Shown: positions 1 to 6,493, counted from the first letter of the stretch. The stretch: 10,602 nt of DNA from Pseudomonadota bacterium (GCA_023430145.1 JAEZCD010000138.1:1-10602); one strand, 5' to 3'. Made by a program: numbers and translations. The notes: generated by a model from the letters alone, not told the origin.

Positions 1-25
1 CCGCGGAGGCGGCGGCGGCGCTCAT
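1..25 (-). CDS. Possible 5' end of a further operon gene (partial)
   Basis: On the minus strand an ATG at 25-23 overlaps the TGA stop (24-22) of the response regulator gene in an ATGA arrangement. The frame then reads M-S-A-A-A-A-S-A to the window edge without a stop. The same 4-base overlap joins two other gene pairs in this window and probably a third at the right edge, so a translationally coupled next gene is plausible. A GAGG stretch lies about nine bases upstream. Only eight codons are visible, so nothing can be said about function. In such an operon an HPt protein, a further regulator or an effector enzyme would be natural candidates, but that is inference. It may equally be a chance ATG. 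Confidence 0.3.
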
Positions 26-399
26 GCGGCGCGGCCTCGCGCGAGCAGCGCACCGATCTTCTCGAGCAGGCGCGGCAGCTCGACGGGCTTCGTATCGAAG
101 TCGTCGCAGCCGACGGCGAGCGCCTTCTCGCGGTCCTGCGTCATGGCGTGCGCTGTCAGCGCGATGATCGGGATCCCCTTCGCGGCCTCGCTCGAGCGGA
201 TGCGCTTGGTGGCCTCCCAGCCGTCCAGCACCGGCAGGCTGATGTCCATCAGGATGAGGTCCGGCCGCTCCCGCTCGGCGGCGTCGACGCCCTGCTGGCC
301 GTCGACGGCGATGACGACCTCGAAGCCGTTGCGGGAAAGACGGCGGGACAGCATGTCCCGGTTCATCTCGTTGTCCTCGACGAGGAGGATTTTAGGCAT
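22..399 (-). CDS. Single-domain CheY-like response regulator
   Basis: This 125-residue protein is one complete receiver (REC) domain with no output domain. The acidic pocket is formed by E8 and D9 in ILLVEDNEMNRDML, the phospho-acceptor is D52 (LILMDISLPVLDGWE), the switch threonine is T82 (IIALTAHAM) and the conserved lysine is K104 (FDTKPV). The ALTAHAM and TKPV motifs are typical of receivers linked to hybrid kinases and phosphorelays. The start at 399 has a GAGGG Shine-Dalgarno-like stretch about five bases upstream, and the gene begins 24 bases after the kinase gene ends, so it is almost certainly co-transcribed with it. By family knowledge it would accept phosphate from the kinase or an HPt intermediate and act through protein contact. 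No DNA-binding part is present, so it is not itself a transcription factor. Its partner cannot be named from the window. Confidence 0.95.
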   Translation of the reverse strand: MPKILLVEDNEMNRDMLSRRLSRNGFEVVIAVDGQQGVDAAERERPDLILMDISLPVLDGWEATKRIRSSEAAKGIPIIALTAHAMTQDREKALAVGCDDFDTKPVELPRLLEKIGALLARGRAA

Positions 400-423
400 A
401 GTTCCCTCTTCCCGGCAGAGCGG

Positions 424-3234
424 CTAGGCGGCCGCGGATTCGCGGCGGATCATGGTGGCGAGCGTCCGTCCGAAGCTGTCGACGGACTGGGCTCCCTTGC
501 TGAACACGTGCATCGTCCGTTCCGCCAGCGCGGCCTTCTCCTCGGCGGTGAGCTCCTTGGCGGTGAGGACGACGACCGGCAGGTCGGCGAGCGCCGGGTC
601 GGCGCGGATCGCATCGAGGAACCCGAAGCCGTCGATCTCCGGCATCATGAGGTCGAGCAGCACGAGCGCCGGCTGCACTCCCTCCTTGCGCAGCATGTCG
701 AGCGCGATGCGGCCGTTGGCCGCCTCGGCGGCGACGAGCCCGGCGCCCTCGACCGAATGGCGGAGCAGCGTACGCACGTCGTTGTCGTCGTCGACGATCA
801 GCACGAGCCGGCCGCGGGCCGGCGCGGCGAAGCGGTTCAGCAGGGCGACGAGGCGGCCGCGATCGATCGGCTTGGTCATGAATTCGGACGCCCCGAGCGA
901 GAAGCCGAGCCCGCGATTGTCGACGATCGTCAGCATGATGACCGGGATGTGCGCCAGCGCCGGGTCCGATTTCAGGATGCCGAGCACCGACCAGCCGTCG
1001 ACCTGCGGCATCATCACGTCGAGCGTCACCGCGTCCGGCTGCGTCTCGCGCGCGAGGCGCAGGGCGTCGGTGCCGTTGCGGGCGTGGACGACGCGAAAGC
1101 CCTCCTTGGTGAGGGTCGCGGCCAGCACCTCGTGCACCACCGGATCGTCGTCGACCACGAGGATCGTCGAGCCGCTCGCCGGCCCCGAGATCGCCGGCAG
1201 GGCGGGGGCCTGCTGCGTCGTCACGGCGACGTTCTCGGGCAGGGTGATGGTGAAGATCGACCCCTCGCCGGGGGTGCTCTCGACGACGATGGAGCCGCCG
1301 AGCATCTGGCAGAAGTGCCGGGTGATGGCGAGGCCGAGGCCGGTGCCGCCGAAATTGCGCGTGGTCGACGAATCGGCCTGCGTGAAGGCCTGGAAGAGGC
1401 GGCCGATCTGCTCCTCGGTCATGCCGATGCCGGTATCGCGGACGCGGAAGCGCAACTGCGGCGCCCCGGCCGCGTCGCGGGTGCGGGCGATCTCGAGGAA
1501 GATCTTGCCGTCCTTGGTGAACTTGGCGGCGTTGCTGAGCAGGTTGAGCAGGCTCTGCCTGAGCTTGGTGAGGTCGGTGTCGAAGACGCCGATGTCGGCC
1601 GGGCAGTCGATCACGAGCGCGTTGGCGTTCTTGGCGAGCAGCGGCTCGACCATCGTCCGCAGCTCGGTGGCGAGCTTGGCGAGATCGACGGTCTCGACAT
1701 AGAGCTCGATGCGGCCGGCCTCGATCTTCGACAGGTCGAGGATGTCGTTGATCAGACCGAGCAGATGCTTGCCGGCGGTCTGAATCTTCCGCAGGTCGGT
1801 TTCGGAGGCCTCGTCGCCGCGGTCGGCGGCGTCCTCGAGCAGCATCTCGCTGTAGCCGATGATGGCGTTCAGCGGCGTCCGCAGCTCGTGGCTCATGTTG
1901 GCGAGGAAGGCCGACTTGGTCCGCGAGGCCTCCTCGGCCGCCGCCCGTGCGCGGTCCGCCTCCTCCTTGGCGGAGCGGATCTCGCGCGCATTGTCGCGGA
2001 ACACCGACAGCGCACGGCTCATGTCGCCGATCTCGTCCGGTCGCGCCTCGGGGATCGGCGCCTGGAGGTTGCCGCCGGCGACGGCGAGCATGCTCGAGGA
2101 CAGCGCCTTCAGCCGGGCGACTATGTAGCGGTGAACGAAGAGCCACATGATGAGGCCGGCGATCGCCAGGCTCGCGAGCGCGAGGATGATGAGCCAGGTG
2201 CGGGCGGTGGAGATCTGCGAGGAGGTCAGCGCCGTCGTCTGGGTGGCGTCCCGCTCGGTCGTGGTGACGAGCGCATTGAGGGCGAGGCCCATCTCGTCGG
2301 CGGTCCTCTGCACGTCGTTCTGCCGCGCGCGCGCAGCGGCGGTCGACTGCAGCTCGCGGGTCCTGAGCGAGAACAGGCCGTCGGCGCCCTGGCCGAGATC
2401 GAACAGGCGCTGCATCTCGGTCCGCAGGTCGGCGACGGCGCCGGCGTCGACGCCCTCGCTGTCCTTGATCAGCGCCAGCGAGGTCCGGTCGAGGCGCTCC
2501 TGGGCGGCGCCGAACTGGTCGTACAGCGGCGGAATCTCCTCGATATATTCCTGGGCGCTGACCTGACTGAGGAGGCTGCCGACGACCTGGATGTAGGTCC
2601 GCATGTCGTAGACGGCCTGCAGGCGCGGCAGCTCGCGGTCGGCGATCGTCTTGAGGTCGCCATTGTGCACCGCGCTCTCGTCCTCGAGCGCCAGCGAGGT
2701 GTCGAAGACGATGCGGTCGGAGATCGGCGCCAGCATGCGGCCGATCGCGTCGACCGTCGGCCCGACCATCTCGGTGACCTGTTCGCGGCGCGCGCCGACC
2801 TTCACCTTCTCGCGGATCGCCTGGTCGAGCACGTCGGCATCGGCCTCGACGGCGCGGACGAGGCCGGCGAGCCGCTCGACTTCCGGCGAGGCGCCGAGCA
2901 GCCCTCTCAGGCGCGCGAGGCGGTCGTTCATCTTCGCCATCCGCTCGCGCATCGTGGCCGCCCGCTCGATGCGCTGGAACTCGTAGTTGGAGCGGGCGAG
3001 GAGCGCGGTCGCCGCCGCCACCTCGGCGGCGCTGGTCTCGAGCGACAGCGACAGCTTGACGGCAGGTATGCTGCGGCTCGAGAGCCCCTGCATGGCATTG
3101 TCGGCGCGGATGAACTGGAACAGCGCCACCGCGGTCGCGACGACGGTGAGGGCGGCGATGAGGCCGAAGGCGATCTGCAGCTTGCCGGCGATGCTGCGGC
3201 TCCAGGAGCGCATGGGAGCGTAGCCTTCCGTCAT
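424..3234 (-). CDS. Hybrid sensor histidine kinase, TorS-like layout with two C-terminal receivers
   Basis: This 936-residue inner-membrane kinase has, in order: a transmembrane helix at ~20-42; a ~300-residue helical periplasmic domain (~43-344) rich in E, R and L; a second transmembrane helix at ~346-368; HAMP at ~370-422 (VAGGNLQAPIPE, PDEIGDMSRALSVF); a short coiled coil; HisKA with phospho-acceptor H449 in FLANMSHELRTPLNAIIGY; HATPase with N-box LLNLLSNAAKF (~562-572), G1 RDTGIGM (599-605) and G2 GGTGLGLAI (629-637); receiver 1 (~690-802, acceptor D739, K788); and receiver 2 (~810-930, acceptor D861, K913). No HPt domain follows. The N-terminal half, with a SIPAVKLSLSLETSAAE stretch just after the first membrane helix, recalls TorS, which reads a periplasmic binding protein. 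The ATG at 3234 overlaps the stop of the upstream binding-protein gene (ATGA) and has AGAGGT six bases upstream. Kinase identity is certain; TorS-type sensing is inference from layout and neighbour. Confidence 0.96.
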   Translation of the reverse strand: MTEGYAPMRSWSRSIAGKLQIAFGLIAALTVVATAVALFQFIRADNAMQGLSSRSIPAVKLSLSLETSAAEVAAATALLARSNYEFQRIERAATMRERMAKMNDRLARLRGLLGASPEVERLAGLVRAVEADADVLDQAIREKVKVGARREQVTEMVGPTVDAIGRMLAPISDRIVFDTSLALEDESAVHNGDLKTIADRELPRLQAVYDMRTYIQVVGSLLSQVSAQEYIEEIPPLYDQFGAAQERLDRTSLALIKDSEGVDAGAVADLRTEMQRLFDLGQGADGLFSLRTRELQSTAAARARQNDVQRTADEMGLALNALVTTTERDATQTTALTSSQISTARTWLIILALASLAIAGLIMWLFVHRYIVARLKALSSSMLAVAGGNLQAPIPEARPDEIGDMSRALSVFRDNAREIRSAKEEADRARAAAEEASRTKSAFLANMSHELRTPLNAIIGYSEMLLEDAADRGDEASETDLRKIQTAGKHLLGLINDILDLSKIEAGRIELYVETVDLAKLATELRTMVEPLLAKNANALVIDCPADIGVFDTDLTKLRQSLLNLLSNAAKFTKDGKIFLEIARTRDAAGAPQLRFRVRDTGIGMTEEQIGRLFQAFTQADSSTTRNFGGTGLGLAITRHFCQMLGGSIVVESTPGEGSIFTITLPENVAVTTQQAPALPAISGPASGSTILVVDDDPVVHEVLAATLTKEGFRVVHARNGTDALRLARETQPDAVTLDVMMPQVDGWSVLGILKSDPALAHIPVIMLTIVDNRGLGFSLGASEFMTKPIDRGRLVALLNRFAAPARGRLVLIVDDDNDVRTLLRHSVEGAGLVAAEAANGRIALDMLRKEGVQPALVLLDLMMPEIDGFGFLDAIRADPALADLPVVVLTAKELTAEEKAALAERTMHVFSKGAQSVDSFGRTLATMIRRESAAA

Positions 3235-4400
3235 CGGGCGACCTCTTGCAGATTGTCGATCGGCCGTACGAGACCGTCCTGGATCGCGGTCAGGTAGACC
3301 TCGTCCATGCCCTGGTTGTCGTCCGCGCCGAAGCCGATCCGCAGGCCGTCGATGTCGAGGTCCTTGGTGCGGAACACCGCGTCGAGAAACGCCTTCTGGG
3401 TCGGCTCGGGGCCGAGCGTCTTCAGGATCTCGACGACGAAGCGGCCGACGAGATAGCCCTCGAGCGAGGGGAAGCCCGGCTTCGCCCCGGGCACGGCCTT
3501 CTCGAGCGCCGCCCGGTAGCGGGCGATCAGCGGCGAGCTTGTGTCGTCCGGAAGCGGCATCACCTCGGTGACGACGATGCCGTCGCCCTCCGGCCCGAGC
3601 TCGGCCGCGAGAGCGTCGGCGCCGACCGAGCTGACGGCGAGCAGCAGCGGGGCGAATTTCAGCCGGCGGCTGAGGCGCACGAACTCGGCGACGGCGGGAT
3701 AGGGGGCGATCATGATCACCGCCTGCGGGTCGCCGCGGCGGATGGCGAGCAGCGCCGCGCGGACCGCGGTGGTGTTGCGCTCGAAGCTGCCCTCGGCGAC
3801 GAACTGCAGGCCGCGCTTGGCGAGCGCCTGCAGCGCCGCCTCGTAGCCGGCGCGGCCGAAGGAGTCGTCCTGGAACAGGATGGCGACGCGCTCGAGGCCG
3901 AGATCCTTGGTCAGGTGCGCGACCAGCAGCTCGGTCTCCTGCAGGTAGGACGCGCGCAGATTGACGACGTTGCGCTGGAACGGCGTGCGCAGCTGGTCGG
4001 CTCCCGAAAGTGCGCCGACGAAGGGCACGCCCTTCTGCTCGGCGAGAGGCTTGGCGGCGGCTGCGGTCTGCGTGCCGACGGCGCCGACGAGGGCGAAGGT
4101 CAGCTCACCGGCGACGAGGCGCTTGGTCGCCTGGATCGCCGCCCGCGGCTCGTAGCCGTCGTTCTCGGAGACGAGCTCGAGCGTCCGGCCCTCGATGCCG
4201 CCGGCCGCGTTCGCCTCCGCGAAGGCCGCGAGGATGCCGTCGCGCATGCCCGTGCCGAGCGCTGCCGCCGGGCCCTCGAGCGCTGCCACCTGGCCGAATA
4301 TGATGCGGTCGGCGAACACGCCGGGCTCGGCGCCGGCCGATCCTGCGCCCGCGAGGGCCATGCACGCCAATAGGGCTCGCGTGCCCTGCCGCAAATTCAT
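3231..4400 (-). CDS. Periplasmic Leu/Ile/Val-type substrate-binding protein, probable ligand receptor of the kinase
   Basis: This 389-residue protein begins with a signal peptide (LRQGTRALLACMALAGAGSAGA, likely cut after residue 24), so it is periplasmic. The mature part has the Peripla_BP_6 (LivJ/LivK-like) pattern: VFADRIIFGQVAALEGPAAA with a bound-ligand loop at ~38-50, GMRDGILAAFAEANAAGGI, RTLELVSENDGYEP, ATKRLVAGE, FALVGAVGTQTAAAAKPLAE and VAILFQDDSFGRAGYEA. Length is normal for the family. A GGGAGA motif precedes the ATG at 4400. No LivHMGF permease or ATPase genes are next to it. Instead its stop overlaps by four bases the start of the hybrid kinase. This context suggests that it serves signalling rather than transport, as TorT does for TorS, although TorT belongs to a different binding-protein subfamily. 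The ligand is unknown; relatives bind amino acids, amides, urea or aromatic acids. Family assignment is firm and the sensory role is inferred. Confidence 0.92.
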   Translation of the reverse strand: MNLRQGTRALLACMALAGAGSAGAEPGVFADRIIFGQVAALEGPAAALGTGMRDGILAAFAEANAAGGIEGRTLELVSENDGYEPRAAIQATKRLVAGELTFALVGAVGTQTAAAAKPLAEQKGVPFVGALSGADQLRTPFQRNVVNLRASYLQETELLVAHLTKDLGLERVAILFQDDSFGRAGYEAALQALAKRGLQFVAEGSFERNTTAVRAALLAIRRGDPQAVIMIAPYPAVAEFVRLSRRLKFAPLLLAVSSVGADALAAELGPEGDGIVVTEVMPLPDDTSSPLIARYRAALEKAVPGAKPGFPSLEGYLVGRFVVEILKTLGPEPTQKAFLDAVFRTKDLDIDGLRIGFGADDNQGMDEVYLTAIQDGLVRPIDNLQEVAR

Positions 4401-4449
4401 CGATGTCTCCCGATTTGGCGCGGCTCGGCCCCGTGCGGTCCCGGACGCC

Positions 4450-4464
4450 GCGGCGGAACGCCGC
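4450..4464. terminator. Small GC-rich hairpin between the GlcG-like and binding-protein genes
   Basis: GCGGCG (4450-4455) and CGCCGC (4459-4464) form a perfect 6-bp stem around a GAA loop. It lies ~100 bases past the GlcG-like stop and ~50 bases ahead of the binding-protein ATG. No U-tract follows on either strand, so intrinsic termination is weakly supported. It could instead be a 5' leader structure of the signalling operon, or a chance product of the high GC content. Confidence 0.25.
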
Positions 4465-4475
4465 CGCGTGCGAAC

Positions 4476-4502
4476 CCTATAGTTGCGCGCGCACGGCTAC
4501 AA
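4476..4502 (-). promoter_or_regulatory. Weak candidate promoter for the binding protein-kinase-regulator operon
   Basis: Reading the minus strand, TTGTAG (4502-4497) is followed after 15 bases by TATAGG (4481-4476), about 75 bases upstream of the ATG at 4400. This loosely fits a housekeeping sigma -35/-10 pair, but the spacer is shorter than the usual 16-18 bases. The whole 163-base gap 4401-4563 is the only space between genes before this operon, so a promoter somewhere here is likely. The exact boxes are a guess. Confidence 0.25.
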
Positions 4503-4563
4503 CGATTGACGTGGCCGCGACGCCATGGCGCAGCCCTCTATTGCCGAGCTGCTACAGCCGAGT

Positions 4564-5007
4564 TCACAGGAAGTTCACGGCCGCGGGCGAGCCTGCGGCG
4601 CGACCGGGGGCGATCGGCAGGTGAGGGCGTCGGAATCGGTCGTCTAAGAAGCGGGAAAAGGAACCTGCGATTTCGACGGCATCCCGGCTCGCGGCGGCCG
4701 CACTCGCCTGTCTGTGCGTCAAGGCCGCGGCTGCGGACGCCGTCGTCATGACCTGCATCTCCACATCGGCGGTAGCCGAGCCGGTCGGGTCGCCCGAGAG
4801 GGCGGCGGTGCGCGCCTTGTTGATCGAGGAGGTGACGCTGAGCCCCCTGGCGCCGTCCATGCGGCCGAAGGCGAGGAGATTGCCGCCGGCATCGACGACG
4901 GCGATGCACATAGGCTGGCCGATGCGCTCGGCCCCGGCGATGGCGGCCTCGAACACGGCGAGGCCGCCGTCGAGCGTCAGGGTCTTCGCCTCCCGGGTGA
5001 GCGTCAT
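4564..5007 (-). CDS. GlcG/HbpS-like haem-degrading family protein with aberrant C-terminal half
   Basis: This open frame encodes 147 residues. Residues 1-86 match the GlcG/HbpS family well: MTLTREAKTLTLDGGLAVFE, the hallmark MCIAVVDAGGNLLAFGRMDG (33-52), NKARTAALSGDPTGS (63-77) and ADVEMQV. After that, family members normally continue with a GGLPIVVDG-like segment and a glycine-rich GIGVSG segment ending in EQD. Here those motifs are missing in all three minus-strand frames. The frame instead runs through alanine- and arginine-rich sequence to a TGA at 4566-4564. The total length is near normal by chance, so the protein is probably non-functional or structurally changed; an annotator may call it intact. 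The ATG at 5007 overlaps the amidase stop (ATGA), with GGGAGG about eight bases upstream. Family members bind haem or cobalamin or are accessory proteins in oxidation operons; no role can be assigned here. Confidence 0.65.
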   Translation of the reverse strand: MTLTREAKTLTLDGGLAVFEAAIAGAERIGQPMCIAVVDAGGNLLAFGRMDGARGLSVTSSINKARTAALSGDPTGSATADVEMQVMTTASAAAALTHRQASAAAASRDAVEIAGSFSRFLDDRFRRPHLPIAPGRAAGSPAAVNFL

Positions 5008-6194
5008 GCGGTCGTCCTCCCGATGTCCTTCTCCAGCGCTCGCGCGAGCGCGACCAGCTGCGCGTCGGTGCCGCGCGGCCCGATCAGCGACAGCCCGACC
5101 GGGACTTCTTCCGCCCAGCCGAAAGGCAGGCTGAGCTGCGGCAGGCCGGTAAGCCCGGCGATGCAGGTCAGCTCGATGAGGCGCGAGACGGCGCCGCGCA
5201 TCTCCGACAGGCGTGCATCGCGGCGAATCGGCAGGATCGGGGCCGTTGGCAGGCAGAGCACGCGGTCGCCGGCGAGCAGGCCTTCGAGGCGCTTGGTGGC
5301 TGCCTCGCGGAAGCCGCGCGGGGCGGCGAGCTCGGCCTCCTCGATGCGCAGGCCGCCCGAGATCGCCTCCGCGACCTCGAACGAGAAGCGCGGGTTCACG
5401 GCGTCGACCCAGCCGGCGAAGGTGCGCGAGAACTCGAAACTCTGCAGCGCGCGCTGGTGCCGCGACCAGTCGAGCAGATCGCCCTCGGCGAGCTTGCGCT
5501 CGCGAAAATCGTAGCCGAGATCGACGATCCCGCCGACCACCGGCCGGAGCGCGTTGCGCACCGCCTCGTCGGCGATGGCGAAGCAGTCGGTCGCCACGAC
5601 GAACTCCACGGGTCGCGGCTCCGGGATCGCCTCCCCGAGCAGCACCGCGCCGGCCCGTGCGAAGGTGTCGGCGTCGCGCGCGAAGAAGCCGACCGTGTCG
5701 AAGCTCGGCGACTGGGTCATCATGCCGTCGACCGGAATGCGGCCATGCGTCGGCCGCAGGCCGTAGAGGCCGCAAAAGCTCGCCGGCACGCGAACCGAGC
5801 CGCCCGAATCGGTGCCGAGCGCGATGTCGACCGTGCCGGCGGCGACCGCAGAGGCCGAGCCGCTCGAGGAGCCTCCGGGCACGAGGTGGGGCGCGCGGGG
5901 GTTCGGCGGCGTGCCCTCGAAGCGGTTGATGCCGAGGAGGCCGAGCGAGATCTCGTCGGTGATCGTCTTGCCGGCGAGGCTCGCGCCGGCCTCGAGCAGG
6001 GCGTCGACGGCCCATGCCGAGCGGGCAGGGAGCGGATGACTCGCTGCCCAGTCGGGATTTCCGCAGCCGGTCGGTGTCCCGGCGACGTCGAAGAGGTCTT
6101 TTGCCGCGAAGCCGAGGCCGGCGAGCGGCCCGCCGCGTCGGCCGGGAATGCGGACATCGGTGCCGGGAACGAAGGCGGAGGCGGGATCGGGCAT
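5004..6194 (-). CDS. Amidase-signature hydrolase, short AMI1-like type
   Basis: This 396-residue serine hydrolase of the amidase signature family carries the full catalytic triad: K32 in FAAKDLFDVAG, cis-S109 in PGGSSSGSASA and nucleophile S133 in GTDSGGSVRVPASFCGLYG. The 24-residue spacing between the two serines is the family norm. It lacks the N-terminal helical part found in ~480-residue relatives. Segments such as AAKDLFDVAGTPTGCGNPDW and the FDTVG(F/W)FARD block resemble plant AMI1 (indole-3-acetamide hydrolase) and its bacterial relatives, so a small aryl- or alkyl-amide substrate is possible but unproven. No signal peptide is seen, so it is cytoplasmic. The frame stays open to 6374 upstream, but that stretch is repeat DNA. 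The ATG at 6194 has GAGGA about six bases before it and gives a normal N-terminus. Its stop overlaps the GlcG-like start. It lies 306 bases downstream of the importer's binding-protein gene. Confidence 0.9.
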   Translation of the reverse strand: MPDPASAFVPGTDVRIPGRRGGPLAGLGFAAKDLFDVAGTPTGCGNPDWAASHPLPARSAWAVDALLEAGASLAGKTITDEISLGLLGINRFEGTPPNPRAPHLVPGGSSSGSASAVAAGTVDIALGTDSGGSVRVPASFCGLYGLRPTHGRIPVDGMMTQSPSFDTVGFFARDADTFARAGAVLLGEAIPEPRPVEFVVATDCFAIADEAVRNALRPVVGGIVDLGYDFRERKLAEGDLLDWSRHQRALQSFEFSRTFAGWVDAVNPRFSFEVAEAISGGLRIEEAELAAPRGFREAATKRLEGLLAGDRVLCLPTAPILPIRRDARLSEMRGAVSRLIELTCIAGLTGLPQLSLPFGWAEEVPVGLSLIGPRGTDAQLVALARALEKDIGRTTA

Positions 6195-6203
6195 GCATTT
6201 CCT

Positions 6204-6236
6204 CGTCATTGCGAGCGCAGCGAAGCAATCCAGCTT
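6204..6236. repeat. REP-like extragenic element (CGTCATTGCGAGC...GCAATCC)
   Basis: CGTCATTGCGAGCGCAGCGA followed by AGCAATCCAG is a well-known dispersed intergenic sequence of alphaproteobacterial genomes. Translated accidentally, it gives the familiar spurious peptides HCERSEAIQ and FAALAMT. ATTGC (6208-6212) and GCAAT (6225-6229) form the outer stem. The element abuts the amidase ribosome binding site. The type was recognised from memory; copy number in this genome cannot be checked here. Confidence 0.7.
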
Positions 6237-6289
6237 CTCTTCCTCTCTCTTCCCGTCGCAAGGCTGAATTGGTTCGTGCTGGCGCTCCT

Positions 6290-6318
6290 CGGAAAACCGA
6301 GTTCGCGATCGGTCTCCG
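6290..6318. repeat. Imperfect hairpin inside the repeat cluster
   Basis: CGGA (6290-6293) pairs with TCCG (6315-6318), and ACCGA (6296-6300) pairs with TCGGT (6309-6313), around an 8-base loop. It lies between the REP-like element and the long inverted repeat and probably belongs to the same mosaic. It is small, and chance pairing is possible. Confidence 0.3.
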
Positions 6319-6326
6319 AAAGGCCT

Positions 6327-6420
6327 GGGTCCCCTTCCCCGCGCTTCGCGCGGCCGGGGACGACACCTGTGCATTTTTCGGTGTGGTCCCCGGCGCGCCG
6401 AAGGCGCGGGAAGGGGACCC
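6327..6420. repeat. Long imperfect inverted repeat, extragenic palindrome
   Basis: The left arm (6327-6367, beginning GGGTCCCCTTCCCC) and right arm (6380-6420, ending GGGAAGGGGACCC) are about 41 bases each, roughly three-quarters complementary, around a 12-base loop at 6368-6379. The arm bases are fully paired at both ends (GGGTCCCCTTCCC with GGGAAGGGGACCC; CCGGGGAC with GTCCCCGG). Each arm also holds its own small GC hairpin centred on a TTCG or CGAA. It sits 81 bases past the end of the solute-binding protein gene, so the transcript would fold into a strong structure there. This could protect the upstream mRNA or reduce read-through into the amidase gene. It resembles dispersed repeats of rhizobial genomes. 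Confidence 0.75.
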
Positions 6421-6450
6421 AGAGGGCATCACGGAAAGCACCGTGCGTTT

Positions 6451-6493
6451 TCATCCATCCCCGGGACACGGCGCCGTGCGCCGGCCCCGGCAT
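6451..6493. repeat. Third palindromic repeat unit with perfect 12-base palindrome
   Basis: The segment from TCATCCATCCCCGGGACA onward contains the perfect palindrome CACGGCGCCGTG (6467-6478), flanked by CCCCGGG (6459-6465) and GGCCCCGG (6483-6490). It ends seven bases before the stop codon of the solute-binding protein gene (6501-6503). It looks like another dispersed GC-rich extragenic unit, different in sequence from the two to its left, and is the first structure a transcript leaving that gene would form. Confidence 0.5.

Noticed and set aside
392..2146. A second long minus-strand frame inside the kinase gene
   Set aside because: It is an arginine- and proline-rich frame-shifted reading of the kinase gene without independent motifs.
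148..3297. A plus-strand frame open for more than 1,000 codons opposite the kinase gene
   Set aside because: It is the mirror of a high-GC coding strand with strong third-position G/C, which removes stops on the opposite strand. The translation is rich in R, E, H, D and V without domain motifs, while the minus strand encodes a clear kinase.
3231..4400. Lipoprotein signal (LLAC, cysteine 13) in the Leu/Ile/Val-type binding protein
   Set aside because: Only twelve residues precede the cysteine, too few for a normal lipoprotein signal, and a good signal peptidase I site (AGA before EPG) follows at residue 24.
4450..4470. An intrinsic terminator after the GlcG-like gene
   Set aside because: The 6-bp GC hairpin has no T-run on either strand, so it is listed only as a low-confidence structure.
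4564..4760. A frameshift as explanation for the odd GlcG-like C-terminus
   Set aside because: The other two minus-strand frames were read through this stretch and none contains the expected GGLPIVVDG or glycine-rich segment.
6195..6374. A 60-residue N-terminal extension of the AMI1-like amidase, starting at 6374
   Set aside because: The extra residues are translated repeat DNA (for example the FAALAMT peptide of the REP-like unit), and a proper ribosome binding site sits just before the ATG at 6194.
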